A stretch of DNA of 64,000 bases from Actinomadura hibisca NBRC 15177 (lineage in GTDB: Bacteria > Actinomycetota > Actinomycetes > Streptosporangiales > Streptosporangiaceae): assembly GCF_001552635.1 (NCBI RefSeq), contig NZ_BCRO01000011.1, forward strand, positions 186,001 through 250,000. The letters run 5' to 3'. Positions 9,154-18,117 of this stretch are shown here, piece by piece. A model generated the notes under the pieces. The model saw only the letters and a list, made by a program, of their open reading frames with translations. It was not told the DNA's origin and searched no databases. Position 1 is the first letter of the stretch. Each line of letters starts with the position of its first letter. A program made the position numbers and the translations under genes.

Positions 9154-10017
9154 TCACTTGACGGCCCCGGCGGTGAGGCCGGCGACCAGGTAGCGCTGGA
9201 GGAGCAGGAATCCGGCGACCACCGGGACGCTGACGACCAGCGAGGCGGCCATGACCTGGTTCCAGTAGACGTCGTTGAGGGTGGCGTAGCTCTGGAGGCC
9301 GACCGACACCGTGCGGGTCCGGTCGTCGGTCATCACCGAGGCGAACAACACCTCGCTCCACGCCGTCATGAAGGCGTAGATGGCCACCGCGACGATGCCG
9401 GGGACGGCGGCCGGGATGACGACGCGGAACAGCGCGCCGACCGGCCCGCAACCGTCCACCATCGCGGCCTGGTCCAGGTCCCGGGGGATGGAGTCGAAGT
9501 AGCCGACCAGCATCCAGATGGAGAAGGGCAGGGAGAAGGTGAGGTAGGTGAGGATGAGGCCGGTGCGCGAGCCGTACAACATCACCCCGGTCGTGTTGCC
9601 GATGTTGACGAACAGCAGGAACAGCGGCAGCAGGAACAGGATGCCGGGGAACATCTGGGTCGCCAGCACCGAGACGGTGAACGCCCGCCGCCCCCGGAAC
9701 CGGTAGCGGCTGACGGCGTAGGCGGCGAACAGCGCCACCACCACCGAGCAGGCCGTCGCCGTGCCCGCCACGATCAGCGAGTTGGCGAAGTAGCGGCCGA
9801 GCGGGATGGTGCGCCAGATGTCCACGTAGGGCCGCACGGTGAGGCCGTGCGGGATCCAGCGGAACTCCCCCGCCACCTCGCGCAGCGGCTTCAGCGAGCT
9901 GGTCACCATGACGTAGATCGGCAGGCCGGTGAACACCGTCAGCAGGGTGAGCACGACCCGGCGCGTCCACACGAACGAGCGGGGCGGCGCGGTCGGCGAC
10001 CGGCGGGTCTCAGGCAT
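9154..10017 (-). CDS. Carbohydrate ABC transporter permease (MalG/CebG type)
   Basis: A 287-residue inner-membrane permease with six predicted helices. The EAA motif that contacts the ATPase is visible as [22 protein letters not shown] (about 190-211). The MalG-like N-terminus ([18 protein letters not shown]) and C-terminal [14 protein letters not shown] are typical of CUT1 sugar importers. It overlaps the upstream permease by 8 bp, indicating translational coupling. It would pair with the MalF-type partner and the binding lipoprotein to import an oligosaccharide. No ATPase gene is in the operon, so a shared MsiK-like ATPase elsewhere is expected. Confidence 0.93.
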   Translation of the reverse strand: MPETRRSPTAPPRSFVWTRRVVLTLLTVFTGLPIYVMVTSSLKPLREVAGEFRWIPHGLTVRPYVDIWRTIPLGRYFANSLIVAGTATACSVVVALFAAYAVSRYRFRGRRAFTVSVLATQMFPGILFLLPLFLLFVNIGNTTGVMLYGSRTGLILTYLTFSLPFSIWMLVGYFDSIPRDLDQAAMVDGCGPVGALFRVVIPAAVPGIVAVAIYAFMTAWSEVLFASVMTDDRTRTVSVGLQSYATLNDVYWNQVMAASLVVSVPVVAGFLLLQRYLVAGLTAGAVK

Positions 10018-11005
10018 CGCGGCCCCTCCACTTCGCGGTGACCGGCAGGTAGACGGCCGTCACCAGCAGCAGGAACAGCAGCAGCAGGACCGACATGGCC
10101 GAGCCGGTGCCGAAGTTCCAGGTGACGAACGAGGACTGGTAGATGTGCACGGCGATCAGGTCCCCGGCCTCGGGCGCGGACTTGCCGAACAGCACGTACG
10201 GCACGTTGAAGTCGTTGAAGGTCCACAGGAACAACACCAGGACCAGCACCTGGTTGATCGGGGCCAGCGACGGCAGGGTGATGGCGCGGATCTGCCGCCA
10301 CACGCCCGCGCCGTCGATCGCCGACGCCTCGTACAGGTCGCGCGGGATGTTCTGGAGCCCGGCGGTCAGGATGAGGAACGCGAACGGCCAGGTCCGCCAC
10401 ACCGACACCGTGACCAGCGCGACGAAGCTGTTGTCGCCGATCAGCCAGAACGGCCGCTGCCCGGTCAGCCCGAGCTGGTCGTGCACGACGTGGTTCACCA
10501 GCCCGTTGTCGTGCTGGAACATGAACGCCCAGACGATGACCGAGGCGTAGGCGGGCAGCGCGTACGGCGTCAGGAACAACGCCCGCAACCAGCCCCGGCC
10601 CCGGAAGGAGTCCTGGGTCAGGATCGCCGCCGCCGCGCCCAGCAGCCACGACAGGCCGACGGCGAGGACGGTGAAGGCGCAGGTGACCGCGAACGAGCGC
10701 AGCAGCGCCGCCCCGACCGGGGCGTTCACGTCCACGGTGAGCCGGAAGTTGTCCAGCCCGACCCAGGGCGCCCGGCCCCAGTCGCGGATGTAGAACTGCG
10801 TGAGCTCCTTGAAGCTCATCAGGATGCCGACGAGCATCGGCCCGATGTGCACCAGCAGTTCCAGCAGCAGCGCGGGCAGCAGGAACAGGTAGGGCAGCCC
10901 GCCGCGGCGGATCCGGTCGGGGAGCCGGAAGCGGCGGCGGCGCGGCGGCGGGGCGGACCCGGGGCCGTCCCGCCGCACGCCGCTCGGCGTGGTGGTGGTC
11001 GTCAT
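10010..11005 (-). CDS. Carbohydrate ABC transporter permease (MalF/CebF type)
   Basis: A 331-residue permease with a basic, Pro-rich cytoplasmic N-terminus (about 1-35) and six predicted membrane segments starting at LPYLFLLPALLLELL. The EAA loop reads DLYEASAIDGAGVWRQIRAITLP. It belongs to the CUT1 family and is the partner of the following MalG-type permease. The solute-binding lipoprotein ends only 10 bp upstream, so the three are one transcription unit. The stretch about 85-125 (periplasmic, between helices 1 and 2) is shorter than the large P2 loop of E. coli MalF, as is usual in actinobacterial sugar permeases. Confidence 0.93.
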   Translation of the reverse strand: MTTTTTPSGVRRDGPGSAPPPRRRRFRLPDRIRRGGLPYLFLLPALLLELLVHIGPMLVGILMSFKELTQFYIRDWGRAPWVGLDNFRLTVDVNAPVGAALLRSFAVTCAFTVLAVGLSWLLGAAAAILTQDSFRGRGWLRALFLTPYALPAYASVIVWAFMFQHDNGLVNHVVHDQLGLTGQRPFWLIGDNSFVALVTVSVWRTWPFAFLILTAGLQNIPRDLYEASAIDGAGVWRQIRAITLPSLAPINQVLVLVLFLWTFNDFNVPYVLFGKSAPEAGDLIAVHIYQSSFVTWNFGTGSAMSVLLLLFLLLVTAVYLPVTAKWRGRDA

Positions 11006-11015
11006 CGCCGCCGGC

Positions 11016-12338
11016 TCACTTGGGCATCTGCTGCTGGGCCTCGGTGAGGCGCTGGCGGACCGTCTCCTCGGTGACCTGGCGGCCCGCCGCGGCGTCGGCG
11101 AACAACTTCTTCATCGCGGTGCCGACCAGCTCCTCGAACTGCGACTCGTTGGGCACCTGCGGCATCGGCGCGGCGCTCTCGGCGAGGGTCTTGCGCAGCA
11201 CCGCCTGCTCGGGGGTGCCGAACGACGGGTCCTCGCTGACGGCCTTGACCGGCGGCATCGAGCCGTAGGCGGTGTTCAGCGCCTTCTGCTCGGCGTCGCC
11301 GGTCATGAACTGCACGAACTTCAGCGCGCCGTCGAGGTTGCGGGTGTTCTTGAACACCGCGATGTTGATGCCCGCGACGATGGAGTTGACGTTGGCGCCG
11401 GAGCCGGGGGCGCCGGACTGGACGGGCACCGGCGCGACGCCGTACTCGTCGGGCTTCATGCCGCGCTCCTGGAGGGCGCGCCCGGCGGCCTGCCAGACCA
11501 TCATGGCGGCCTTGCCGGTGGCGACGTCGCGGATCGTCTCGTTCTGCACGTACTCGGCGTTGCCGGGCGCGGCGATCTTCTGGCTCGCCAGGAAGTCCAC
11601 GTACTGCTTGACCCCGGCCACCGCCTGCGGGGAGTCCAGCGTCGGCTTGCCGGCGGCGTCGAAGAAGTCGCCGCCGTGCTGCTTGGTGAACACGAACGCG
11701 TGGTGGGCGTTCTCGGCGTTGTTGGCGCCCTCGACGGCCAGGCCGTACTTGCCGCCGGTGGTGAGCTTGCGGCTGACCTCGACCAGCTCCGACCAGGTCG
11801 CCGGGGGCTTCTTGATCCCGGCGTCGGCGAAGCGCTTCTTGTTGTAGTAGAGGCCGTAGGCGAGCGAGTAGAGCGGCACGGCGGCGGGCGGCTTGCCCTG
11901 CGCGCCGGTGGAGCCGAGCGCGGAGGGCAGGAAACGCTCCCTGCCGCCGATCTTGGCGAAGGTGGCGTCGTCCCACTCCTGGAGCGCGCCGGTCGCCTGG
12001 AGCGAGGCCGACCAGGTGTTGCCGATGTTGAGGACGTCGGGGCCCTGGCCGGAGGTCGCCGCGCCGAGGATGCGCTTGAGCAGGTCGGTCCAGGGCACGA
12101 CCTCCCACTTGACCTTGATGCCGGTCTGCTGCTCGAACTTGGCGATCTCGGGCGCCAGCACCTTGCGGTCCACCGACAGGTCGGCGCCCTGGTTGCTGGC
12201 CCAGTAGGTGATGGTCTTGCCGCCGCCGCCCGCGTCGTCGTCCCCGCCGCCGCAGGCGGCGAGCAGGCCGAGCGCGAGGACGGCGGCGGTGGCCGCGCCG
12301 GTGGCGCGGAGCGGCGCGCTGAGGTGGGGAATGCGCAT
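11016..12338 (-). CDS. Extracellular sugar-binding lipoprotein of ABC transporter
   Basis: A 440-residue solute-binding protein. The N-terminus is a lipoprotein signal (hydrophobic AAVLALGLLAACGG, lipobox Cys at about 29) followed by an acidic Gly/Asp linker. The mature protein begins KTITYWASNQGADL, typical of cluster B/family 1 sugar-binding proteins, and contains WSASLQATGALQEWDD and MMVWQAAGRALQERG. It would be anchored to the outer face of the membrane and deliver an oligosaccharide to the two permeases. It is the first gene of the operon; a direct repeat just upstream is a candidate operator. Cellobiose or a related beta-glucoside is inferred from the downstream GH1 enzyme. Confidence 0.92.
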   Translation of the reverse strand: MRIPHLSAPLRATGAATAAVLALGLLAACGGGDDDAGGGGKTITYWASNQGADLSVDRKVLAPEIAKFEQQTGIKVKWEVVPWTDLLKRILGAATSGQGPDVLNIGNTWSASLQATGALQEWDDATFAKIGGRERFLPSALGSTGAQGKPPAAVPLYSLAYGLYYNKKRFADAGIKKPPATWSELVEVSRKLTTGGKYGLAVEGANNAENAHHAFVFTKQHGGDFFDAAGKPTLDSPQAVAGVKQYVDFLASQKIAAPGNAEYVQNETIRDVATGKAAMMVWQAAGRALQERGMKPDEYGVAPVPVQSGAPGSGANVNSIVAGINIAVFKNTRNLDGALKFVQFMTGDAEQKALNTAYGSMPPVKAVSEDPSFGTPEQAVLRKTLAESAAPMPQVPNESQFEELVGTAMKKLFADAAAGRQVTEETVRQRLTEAQQQMPK

Positions 12339-12382
12339 GATCGGTGGCCCCTCTCAGGGGTGGGTGGTTTGCCCCCGACTAA

Positions 12383-12405
12383 ATTTAAGACATGATTTAA
12401 GACGT
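12383..12405. promoter_or_regulatory. Direct repeats upstream of the sugar operon
   Basis: ATTTAAGACAT at 12383-12393 and ATTTAAGACGT at 12395-12405 are direct repeats 12 bp apart, about one helical turn. They lie 45-67 bp before the binding-protein gene in otherwise GC-rich DNA. They are a candidate ROK operator or part of the promoter. Confidence 0.45.
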
Positions 12406-12502
12406 AGTTCAGCGGGCCGTCAAGGGTGCGGGGCGACCGGGTATGAATCGGGCGAAGCGGCCGGGCGGTGACGGCCCGGGGCCGGAGGAGAAACGTTCGG
12501 AG

Positions 12503-12525
12503 AGGGGCGCGCCCTGAGCGCCCCT
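12503..12525 (-). terminator. Possible terminator after the GntR gene
   Basis: An 8-bp stem (AGGGGCGC/GCGCCCCT) with a 7-nt loop lies about 60 bp past the GntR stop codon. There is no long T-run. The rest of the 12339-12586 gap holds only the sugar-operon repeats. Confidence 0.4.
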
Positions 12526-12586
12526 TGGTCGTGCGCGCCGTCAGGAGTCCTGCGCTGTGGAAGTGGAGCCGAGAAGCCTGCGGCGG

Positions 12587-13297
12587 CTACGCGCCGGGCC
12601 GCGCCTGCGCGTCCTGTTCGTCAGGGGTCAGGGCGGCGAGGGCGATCTGCTCGTTGCGGGCCAGGTGCTGTTCGATCGCCGCGGCCACCGTGTCGGGGTC
12701 GCGGGTGCGGAACGCCGCGACGAGGTCGACGTGCGCCTGCCCCCGCCGCCGGTGCTCGTCCGGGTCGGGGTCGAGCTGCCCGAAGCCGATCCGGATGTAG
12801 CGTTCACTGGCGTGCCACAACGTGGTGAGGACGCGGATGTCCCACGCCGTCGCGGCGGGCGCCAGGAGCGCGAGGTGGAAGGCGTGGTGGTCCTCGTAGA
12901 TGTCGGCCATGCCGTGGGCCGCGTCGCCGAAGCCGGCGGCCTCGGCGTCGAGCGCGTCGAGCGTCTCGTCGGCGAGCAGCGCGCACGAGCGGCGGGCGAC
13001 CTCGGGCTCGATGGTGCGGCGCAGCCGGTAGATGCCCTGGAGGTCGGCGAGGCCGAGCGGGGCGACGCGGACGCTGCGGCCCGGCCTGGTGTGGACCAGG
13101 CCCTCGCTCTCCAGGCTGCGCAGCGCCTCGCGGACCGGGATGAAGCTGACGTCCAGCATCCCGGCCAGCTCGCGCAGCGAGTACTCCTGGCCCGGGGCCA
13201 GTGCGCCCGACAGGATCGAGCGGCGCAGCTCGTCGGTGACCTGCTCGACGACCGAGCGCGACGCGATGGGACGGACGGCCGGTCGGGTGGATGCCAC
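12587..13297 (-). CDS. GntR-family (FadR/FCD) transcriptional regulator
   Basis: A 236-residue regulator with an N-terminal GntR winged HTH (about 15-80: EQVTDELRRSILSGALAPGQ, SFIPVREALRSLESEGLVHTRPGRSV). The C-terminal FCD domain carries the likely metal/ligand residues Asp and His in DIYEDHHAFHLAL, plus further His in LWHAS and QAHVDLV. FCD regulators bind organic acids and usually repress catabolic operons. It is divergent from the transketolase gene; two AT-rich motif copies lie between them and two more lie before later transcription units. I infer it is the repressor of the whole 13.4-21.6 kb regulon. Confidence 0.9.
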   Translation of the reverse strand: MASTRPAVRPIASRSVVEQVTDELRRSILSGALAPGQEYSLRELAGMLDVSFIPVREALRSLESEGLVHTRPGRSVRVAPLGLADLQGIYRLRRTIEPEVARRSCALLADETLDALDAEAAGFGDAAHGMADIYEDHHAFHLALLAPAATAWDIRVLTTLWHASERYIRIGFGQLDPDPDEHRRRGQAHVDLVAAFRTRDPDTVAAAIEQHLARNEQIALAALTPDEQDAQARPGA

Positions 13298-13330
13298 GGT
13301 CGCTGCCCCGCTCGTCGGTGTCGGCTGGAG

Positions 13331-13342
13331 ATATCAAGTATA
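13331..13342. promoter_or_regulatory. Putative GntR operator copy A
   Basis: ATATCAAGTATA resembles the TTATCAAATATA core found at three other places in the cluster. It lies 33 bp before the GntR start codon, fitting autoregulation. Confidence 0.5.
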
Positions 13343-13367
13343 GCGGCGGACGACCCTCCCGGGCGTT

Positions 13368-13384
13368 TGATATATGTGATAACA
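13368..13384. promoter_or_regulatory. Putative GntR operator copy B
   Basis: TGATATATGTGATAACA; its reverse complement begins TGTTATCACATATA and differs from copies C and D by one base over 14. It ends 20 bp before the transketolase ATG, just before the AAGGAGG RBS. Confidence 0.55.
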
Positions 13385-13404
13385 CTTACCAGAAGGAGGC
13401 GGTC

Positions 13405-15714
13405 ATGACGAGCACGACGGTGACCACGCCCGCCGGCGACGCGGCACGGCTCGCGGCGCTGCGGGCGGTGGAGGAGCGCGTCCTGTGGCTGGCCACGGCG
13501 ATCGTGGACCACGCCAACCGGGTGCGCCCCAACCCCTCGGGGCTGAAGGTGGGCGGTCACCAGGCGTCGTCGGCGTCGATGGTGACGATCATGACGGCGC
13601 TGTGGTTCGAGCGCCTCACCGCGGCCGACCGGGTGTCGGTCAAGCCGCACGCCTCCCCCGTGCTGCACGCCATCAACTACCTGCTGGGCGAGCTGGCGGA
13701 GGAGTACCTCACGACGCTGCGCTCGTTCGGCGGCCTCCAGAGCTACCCGAGCCGCGCCAAGGACCCCGACCCGGTGGACTACTCGACGGGTTCGGTGGGC
13801 ATCGGCGCGACGGCCCCCATCTGGGGCGCGCTCGCCCGCCGCTACGTCGACTCCAAGACCGGCGGCGCGGGCACGGGACGGCAGTACTCCCTGGTGGGCG
13901 ACGCCGAGCTGGACGAGGGGGCCGTCTGGGAGGCCGTCCTCGACCCGATGGTCGCCGAGCTGGGCGAGGTCTGCTGGATCGTGGACCTGAACCGGCAGTC
14001 GCTCGACCGCGTCGTCCCCAATATCGGCGCGACCCGGCTCCAGGCGATGTTCGAGGCGGCGGGCTGGCAGGTGCTCACCGCCAAGTACGGGCGGCTGCTG
14101 CACGACCTGTTCGCGCGGCCGGGCGGTGAGGCCCTGCGGGTCCGGCTGGACACGATGCCGAACCCCGAGTTCCAGCGCCTGCTGCGCTGCACGCCGCAGC
14201 AGGTGCGCGACCGGCTCCCCGGCACCGGTCCCGAGGCCGAGCGGGTGGAGGAGCTGCTCGACACCCTCGACGACGCGACGGTGCACGCGGCCGTCCGCGA
14301 CCTCGGCGGGCACGACCTGGTCACGCTGCGCCGGACGCTGGACGCCATCGACGACACCCGCCCGACCGTGATCTTCGCCTACACGGTGAAGGGCTACGGG
14401 CTGGCCAGCGAGGGGCACCCGCAGAACCACTCCTCCCTGCTGACGGCCGAGCAGCTCGCCGTGCTGGCCGACCGCGTCGGGGTGTCCCCGCAGGAGCCGT
14501 GGGCGCGGTTCGATCCCGCCTCGGCCCCCGGTGAACTCTGCGCGCAGGCCGCGGCCCGGCTGCGGCGCGCGCCCGTCGAGCCCGTCCCGGTCGGGCCGGT
14601 CCCCGAGGACATCGGCCGCACGCCGAACGGCCGCACCACCACGCAGGCCGCGCTCGGCCGCGCCCTGCTGGACCTCACCCGCTCGGCCCCGGAGGTGGCG
14701 CGGCGGGTGGTCACGCTCTGCCCCGACGTCAGCTCCTCGACCAACCTCGGCGGCTGGGTGAACAAGGTCGGCGTCTGGTCGGCCACCGAGCGGCAGGACT
14801 GGTTCTCCGACGACCCCGAGACGATCCTGCACTGGCGCGAGCGGCCCAGCGGCCAGCACGTGGAGTTGGGGATCGCCGAGACGAACCTGGTCGGCCTGCT
14901 CGGCGAGCTGGGCGCGACCTGGAGCCGGTGGGGCGAGCCGCTGCTGCCCATCGGCGTGTTGTACGACCCGTTCGTCGAACGCGCGCTGGAGCCCTGGTCG
15001 TTCGGCATCTACGCGGGCGGCCAGTCGATCCTGGTCGGCACTCCGTCCGGCGTGACGCTCGCTCCCGAGGGCGGCGCGCACCAGTCGATCTCCACTCCGT
15101 CGGTCGGCCTGGAGCAGCCCGGCTGCGTCACCTACGAGCCCGCCTTCGCCATCGACGTGGAGTGGACGCTGCTGGCCTCGCTCGCCCGGCTCGGCCGTCC
15201 CGACGGCGGCTCGGCCTACCTGCGGCTGTCCACCCGCCCCGTCGACCAGACCCTGGCCGCGGTGCCCGACGACCCGGCCGCCCGCGAGCACCGCCGCCGC
15301 CAGGTGGTGGCGGGCGCGTACCCGATCCGGCGCTGCGAGGGCGCGCCCGCGGTGACGATCGCGGCCATGGGCGCGGTCCTGCCCGAGGCGCTGGCGGCCG
15401 CCGAACGGCTCACCGCCCTCGGCATGCCCGCCGACGTGGTGTGCGTGACCAGCCCGGGGCTCCTGTTCGAGGCGTTCCAGGACGGCACCGGCCGCGTCCT
15501 GGAGACCGCGTTCCCCGCGCACCGGGCGGCCCCGCTGGTCACCGTCCTGGACGGCCACCCGCACACGCTGGCCTTCCTCGCGGGGATCCACCGGGTCAGG
15601 GCGCGCCACCTGGGCGTCACCCGGTTCGGGCAGTCCGGCGACCTCGACGAGGTCTACCGCTACCACGGCCTCGACACCGACACCATCGTCGGGGCCGCGC
15701 TCGACCTGCGCTGA
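13405..15714 (+). CDS. Transketolase-like protein, pyruvate dehydrogenase E1 (AceE-type) family
   Basis: A 769-residue thiamin-diphosphate enzyme. The N-terminal part resembles AceE: GGHQASSASMVTIMTALW, the ThDP/Mg motif GDAELDEGAVWEAV (about 165-178), and LNRQSLDRVVPN. The pyrimidine domain contains DVSSSTNLGGWVNKVG and HVELGIAETNLVG with the activating Glu (about 490-500), followed by a transketolase C-terminal domain. It is shorter than the usual AceE (about 880-900 residues) and no E2 or E3 gene is nearby. ATG 13405 has an AAGGAGG RBS. It probably decarboxylates a 2-oxo acid or transfers a ketol unit within the catabolic regulon. The substrate cannot be read from sequence. Confidence 0.82.
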   Translation: MTSTTVTTPAGDAARLAALRAVEERVLWLATAIVDHANRVRPNPSGLKVGGHQASSASMVTIMTALWFERLTAADRVSVKPHASPVLHAINYLLGELAEEYLTTLRSFGGLQSYPSRAKDPDPVDYSTGSVGIGATAPIWGALARRYVDSKTGGAGTGRQYSLVGDAELDEGAVWEAVLDPMVAELGEVCWIVDLNRQSLDRVVPNIGATRLQAMFEAAGWQVLTAKYGRLLHDLFARPGGEALRVRLDTMPNPEFQRLLRCTPQQVRDRLPGTGPEAERVEELLDTLDDATVHAAVRDLGGHDLVTLRRTLDAIDDTRPTVIFAYTVKGYGLASEGHPQNHSSLLTAEQLAVLADRVGVSPQEPWARFDPASAPGELCAQAAARLRRAPVEPVPVGPVPEDIGRTPNGRTTTQAALGRALLDLTRSAPEVARRVVTLCPDVSSSTNLGGWVNKVGVWSATERQDWFSDDPETILHWRERPSGQHVELGIAETNLVGLLGELGATWSRWGEPLLPIGVLYDPFVERALEPWSFGIYAGGQSILVGTPSGVTLAPEGGAHQSISTPSVGLEQPGCVTYEPAFAIDVEWTLLASLARLGRPDGGSAYLRLSTRPVDQTLAAVPDDPAAREHRRRQVVAGAYPIRRCEGAPAVTIAAMGAVLPEALAAAERLTALGMPADVVCVTSPGLLFEAFQDGTGRVLETAFPAHRAAPLVTVLDGHPHTLAFLAGIHRVRARHLGVTRFGQSGDLDEVYRYHGLDTDTIVGAALDLR

Positions 15715-15734
15715 GCGCGAGAGAGAAGGAGACC

Positions 15735-16169
15735 ATGGACGCCGACGGATGCCTGATGTGCGGGCTGGAGGACGCGGGCGAGGCGGCCCGCGTCTTCCGC
15801 GACCCGCTGTGGGCGGCGGAGATCGTGCCCGGCTACGACGTGCCCGGCTGGTTCGTCCTGCGGGCGCGGCGGCACGCCGAGCGCCTGACCGGGCTCAACG
15901 ACGCCGAGCTGGCCACGTTCGCGAGCCGGGCGCGGGACCTGACGGCCGCCGTCACCGAGGCGACCGGCGCGCCCGCGACCTACCTGCTCTCCTTCGGCGA
16001 GAACCACGCGCACTTCCACGCCCTGATCGTCGCCCGCGGCGCCGACGTCCCGCCCGACCGGCGCGGCGGCGACATCCTCAAGCTGCGCGAGACGCACGCC
16101 GACCCCGGCGCGGCGGCCCGGCTGCTGCCCGCCGTGCGGCGCGCGTACGAGCGGTGCGCGCCCGTCTGA
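15735..16169 (+). CDS. HIT-family protein
   Basis: A 144-residue histidine-triad protein. The triad HAHFHALIV lies at about 95-103; the HIT core would act on nucleotide phosphoramidates or nucleoside phosphoesters. The N-terminus has a Cys pair (CLMCG, about 7-11) like the zinc-linked start of many bacterial HIT proteins. ATG 15735 follows an AGAAGGAG RBS, 20 bp after the transketolase stop, so the two are cotranscribed. Its role in a catabolic operon is unclear. Confidence 0.85.
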   Translation: MDADGCLMCGLEDAGEAARVFRDPLWAAEIVPGYDVPGWFVLRARRHAERLTGLNDAELATFASRARDLTAAVTEATGAPATYLLSFGENHAHFHALIVARGADVPPDRRGGDILKLRETHADPGAAARLLPAVRRAYERCAPV

Positions 16170-16226
16170 ACCGTCGGAAACGGAGGCCGAACCAAGCGGA
16201 GCGCCCCGGCGGTCCGCCCCGTCCTT

Positions 16227-16242
16227 GCTGTTATCAAATATA
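16227..16242. promoter_or_regulatory. Putative GntR operator copy C
   Basis: GCTGTTATCAAATATA is an exact match, in reverse orientation, to copy D before the monooxygenase gene. It lies 69 bp before the VOC dioxygenase start, suggesting a second promoter of the regulon here. Confidence 0.6.
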
Positions 16243-16310
16243 GTTACTACCGTGTGCGGTAGCTCACACGGAGATCAGCTCGCCCGGCCGCCCACCTAGG
16301 AGGTCTCCCG

Positions 16311-16880
16311 ATGCCCACCCCGAAGTTCGCCCACGTCGTGCTCCAGACCGGCCAGCCCGCGGCGCTGCGGGACTGGTACTGCACGGTCCTCGACGGGCAC
16401 GTCGTCTACGCCGACGACGCGCTGACCTTCATCACCTTCGACGAGGAGCACCACCGGATCGCGCTGCTCAGCCCGCCGGTGGCGCACGAGCGCAAGACCC
16501 CGACCACCGCGTGCATGCACCACGTCGCCTACACCTTCGGCGATCTCGACGAGCTGCTGGAGCGGTACGTCCTGCTGCGCGACAAGGGCGTCACGCCCGC
16601 CGTCTGCATCGCCCACGGCGTGACGACGTCGTTGTACTACCAGGACCCCGACGGCAACTTCGTCGAGATGCAGATCGACAACTTCGCCGAGCCCGACCAG
16701 GCCACCGCGTACATGCACGGGCCGGAGTACGCCGCCGACTCGGTGGGCCCGGCGTTCGACCCCGAGGAGATGGTGCGGGCGCGCGCGTCCGGCGCGTCGG
16801 CGGAGGAGCTCACCGACCGGTCCTGGGCGCTCCGCGCGGGCCTGCCCGATCCGATGGGCGTGCTGCTCGGCGCGGGCTGA
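16311..16880 (+). CDS. VOC-family ring-cleavage-type dioxygenase
   Basis: A 189-residue protein of the vicinal-oxygen-chelate fold, resembling short extradiol catechol dioxygenases. A complete two-His-one-Glu metal site is visible: His8 (KFAHVVLQT), His71 (MHHVAYTF) and Glu119 (DPDGNFVEMQ). The C-terminal extension (about 130-189) ends LRAGLPDPMGVLLGAG. An AGGAGG RBS precedes ATG 16311. It would cleave a catecholic intermediate, which the flavin hydroxylase at 20020-21627 could generate and the FAH-family enzyme could process. It starts the second plus-strand unit, preceded by operator copy C. Confidence 0.85.
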   Translation: MPTPKFAHVVLQTGQPAALRDWYCTVLDGHVVYADDALTFITFDEEHHRIALLSPPVAHERKTPTTACMHHVAYTFGDLDELLERYVLLRDKGVTPAVCIAHGVTTSLYYQDPDGNFVEMQIDNFAEPDQATAYMHGPEYAADSVGPAFDPEEMVRARASGASAEELTDRSWALRAGLPDPMGVLLGAG

Positions 16881-16980
16881 GCCGGACGCCGCCAGGCCGC
16901 GAGACGCGCGCCGCCCCGCTGGTCCGGCCGTCCGGGTGGGACCGGCGGGGCCGCCGACACGGCCCCGACCAGGAGGAAAC

Positions 16981-18048
16981 ATGACGAGAACGGCGCTCAC
17001 CGGCGTCCGGGTGTTCGACGGCCACGGGCTCTCGGAACCGGGCACGGTGGTCATCGACGGAGCGGTCATCGGGACCGACGTGTCCGGCGCGCGCACGGTC
17101 GACGCGTCCGGCGCGGTGCTGCTGCCCGGCCTGATCGACGCCCATGTCCACCTGCACGGCCCCGACGACCTGCGCGGGCTCGCCGCGCACGGCGTCACCA
17201 CCGGCCTGGACATGGCCACCTGGCCGCCCGACCTGCTGGCCTCGCTGCGCGAGGTGTCCGGGCTGAGCGATTTCCGCAGCGCCGGGACGCCCGTCATCGG
17301 ACCGGGCGGCCCGCACGCGCGGATCCCCGGCATGGCCGAGGACGCCGTCATCCACGGGCCCGAGCAGGCGGCGGATTTCGTCGCCGCCCGGATCGCGCAG
17401 GGCTCGGACTACATCAAGGTCGTCCTGGAGGAACCGGGGCAGGGCGGCCCGGACCGGCCCTCGCTGGACGCCCTGGTCGCCGCCGTGCACGAACACGGCA
17501 GGCTGATCGTCGCGCACGCCGCCTGGCCCGGCGCGTACCGGTGGGCGGTGGAGGCGGGCGTCGACGTCGTCACCCACATTCCGCTGGGGCAGCCCCTGGA
17601 CGCGGAGATCGTGGAGCGGATGGCGTCGGCCGGGCAGATCGCGGTCCCCACCCTGACGATGATGGAGGGGATCGCGTCGGGGCTCGGGATGGCCGACGCC
17701 TTCACCGCGTCGCTGGCGAGCGTCGCCGCCCTGCACCGGGCGGGCGTGCCGGTCCTGGCCGGGACCGACGCCAATCACCAGCAGGGGGTGCCGTTCCAGC
17801 CCGCGCACGGCGCTTCCCTCCACCACGAGCTGGAACTGCTGGTGCGGGCGGGGCTCAGCGAGGCCGACGCCCTTCGCGCGGCCACCGTCCTGCCCGCGCG
17901 GCATTTCCAGTTGACCGATCGTGGGGCCGTCGAGTCCGGACTGCGGGCCGACCTGCTGCTGATCGACGGCGATCCGCTGGCCGACATCAGCGCCACCCGG
18001 AAGATCGTGCGCGTGTGGTGCGGCGGCGTCGAGCAGACCCCCGCCTGA
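16981..18048 (+). CDS. Metal-dependent amidohydrolase
   Basis: A 355-residue amidohydrolase-superfamily enzyme. The metal ligands are visible: HVH in LIDAHVHLHG (about 54-58), the bridging Lys in SDYIKVV, His in IVAHAAWPG and VVTHIPLG, and the catalytic Asp in LAGTDANH. It resembles the imidazolonepropionase/prolidase-like group. ATG 16981 has a GGAGGAAAC leader. It sits between the VOC dioxygenase and the FAH-family gene, on the same strand, so it likely hydrolyses an amide, lactone or cyclic intermediate of the same pathway. Substrate unknown. Confidence 0.88.
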   Translation: MTRTALTGVRVFDGHGLSEPGTVVIDGAVIGTDVSGARTVDASGAVLLPGLIDAHVHLHGPDDLRGLAAHGVTTGLDMATWPPDLLASLREVSGLSDFRSAGTPVIGPGGPHARIPGMAEDAVIHGPEQAADFVAARIAQGSDYIKVVLEEPGQGGPDRPSLDALVAAVHEHGRLIVAHAAWPGAYRWAVEAGVDVVTHIPLGQPLDAEIVERMASAGQIAVPTLTMMEGIASGLGMADAFTASLASVAALHRAGVPVLAGTDANHQQGVPFQPAHGASLHHELELLVRAGLSEADALRAATVLPARHFQLTDRGAVESGLRADLLLIDGDPLADISATRKIVRVWCGGVEQTPA

Positions 18049-18117
18049 CGGCGGCCCCTGGCACGTCCCCCTCCCCCGGCGTGCCCGCCGCTCCCTTCCA
18101 TCAGCAAGGAGAAGTTC

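Noticed and set aside
12628-15666. Very long minus-strand open frame (1012 codons) opposite the transketolase and GntR genes
   Set aside because: Its product is Arg/Gly/His-rich without domains, and it lies antisense to a clear ThDP enzyme. It is a typical shadow frame of high-GC coding DNA.
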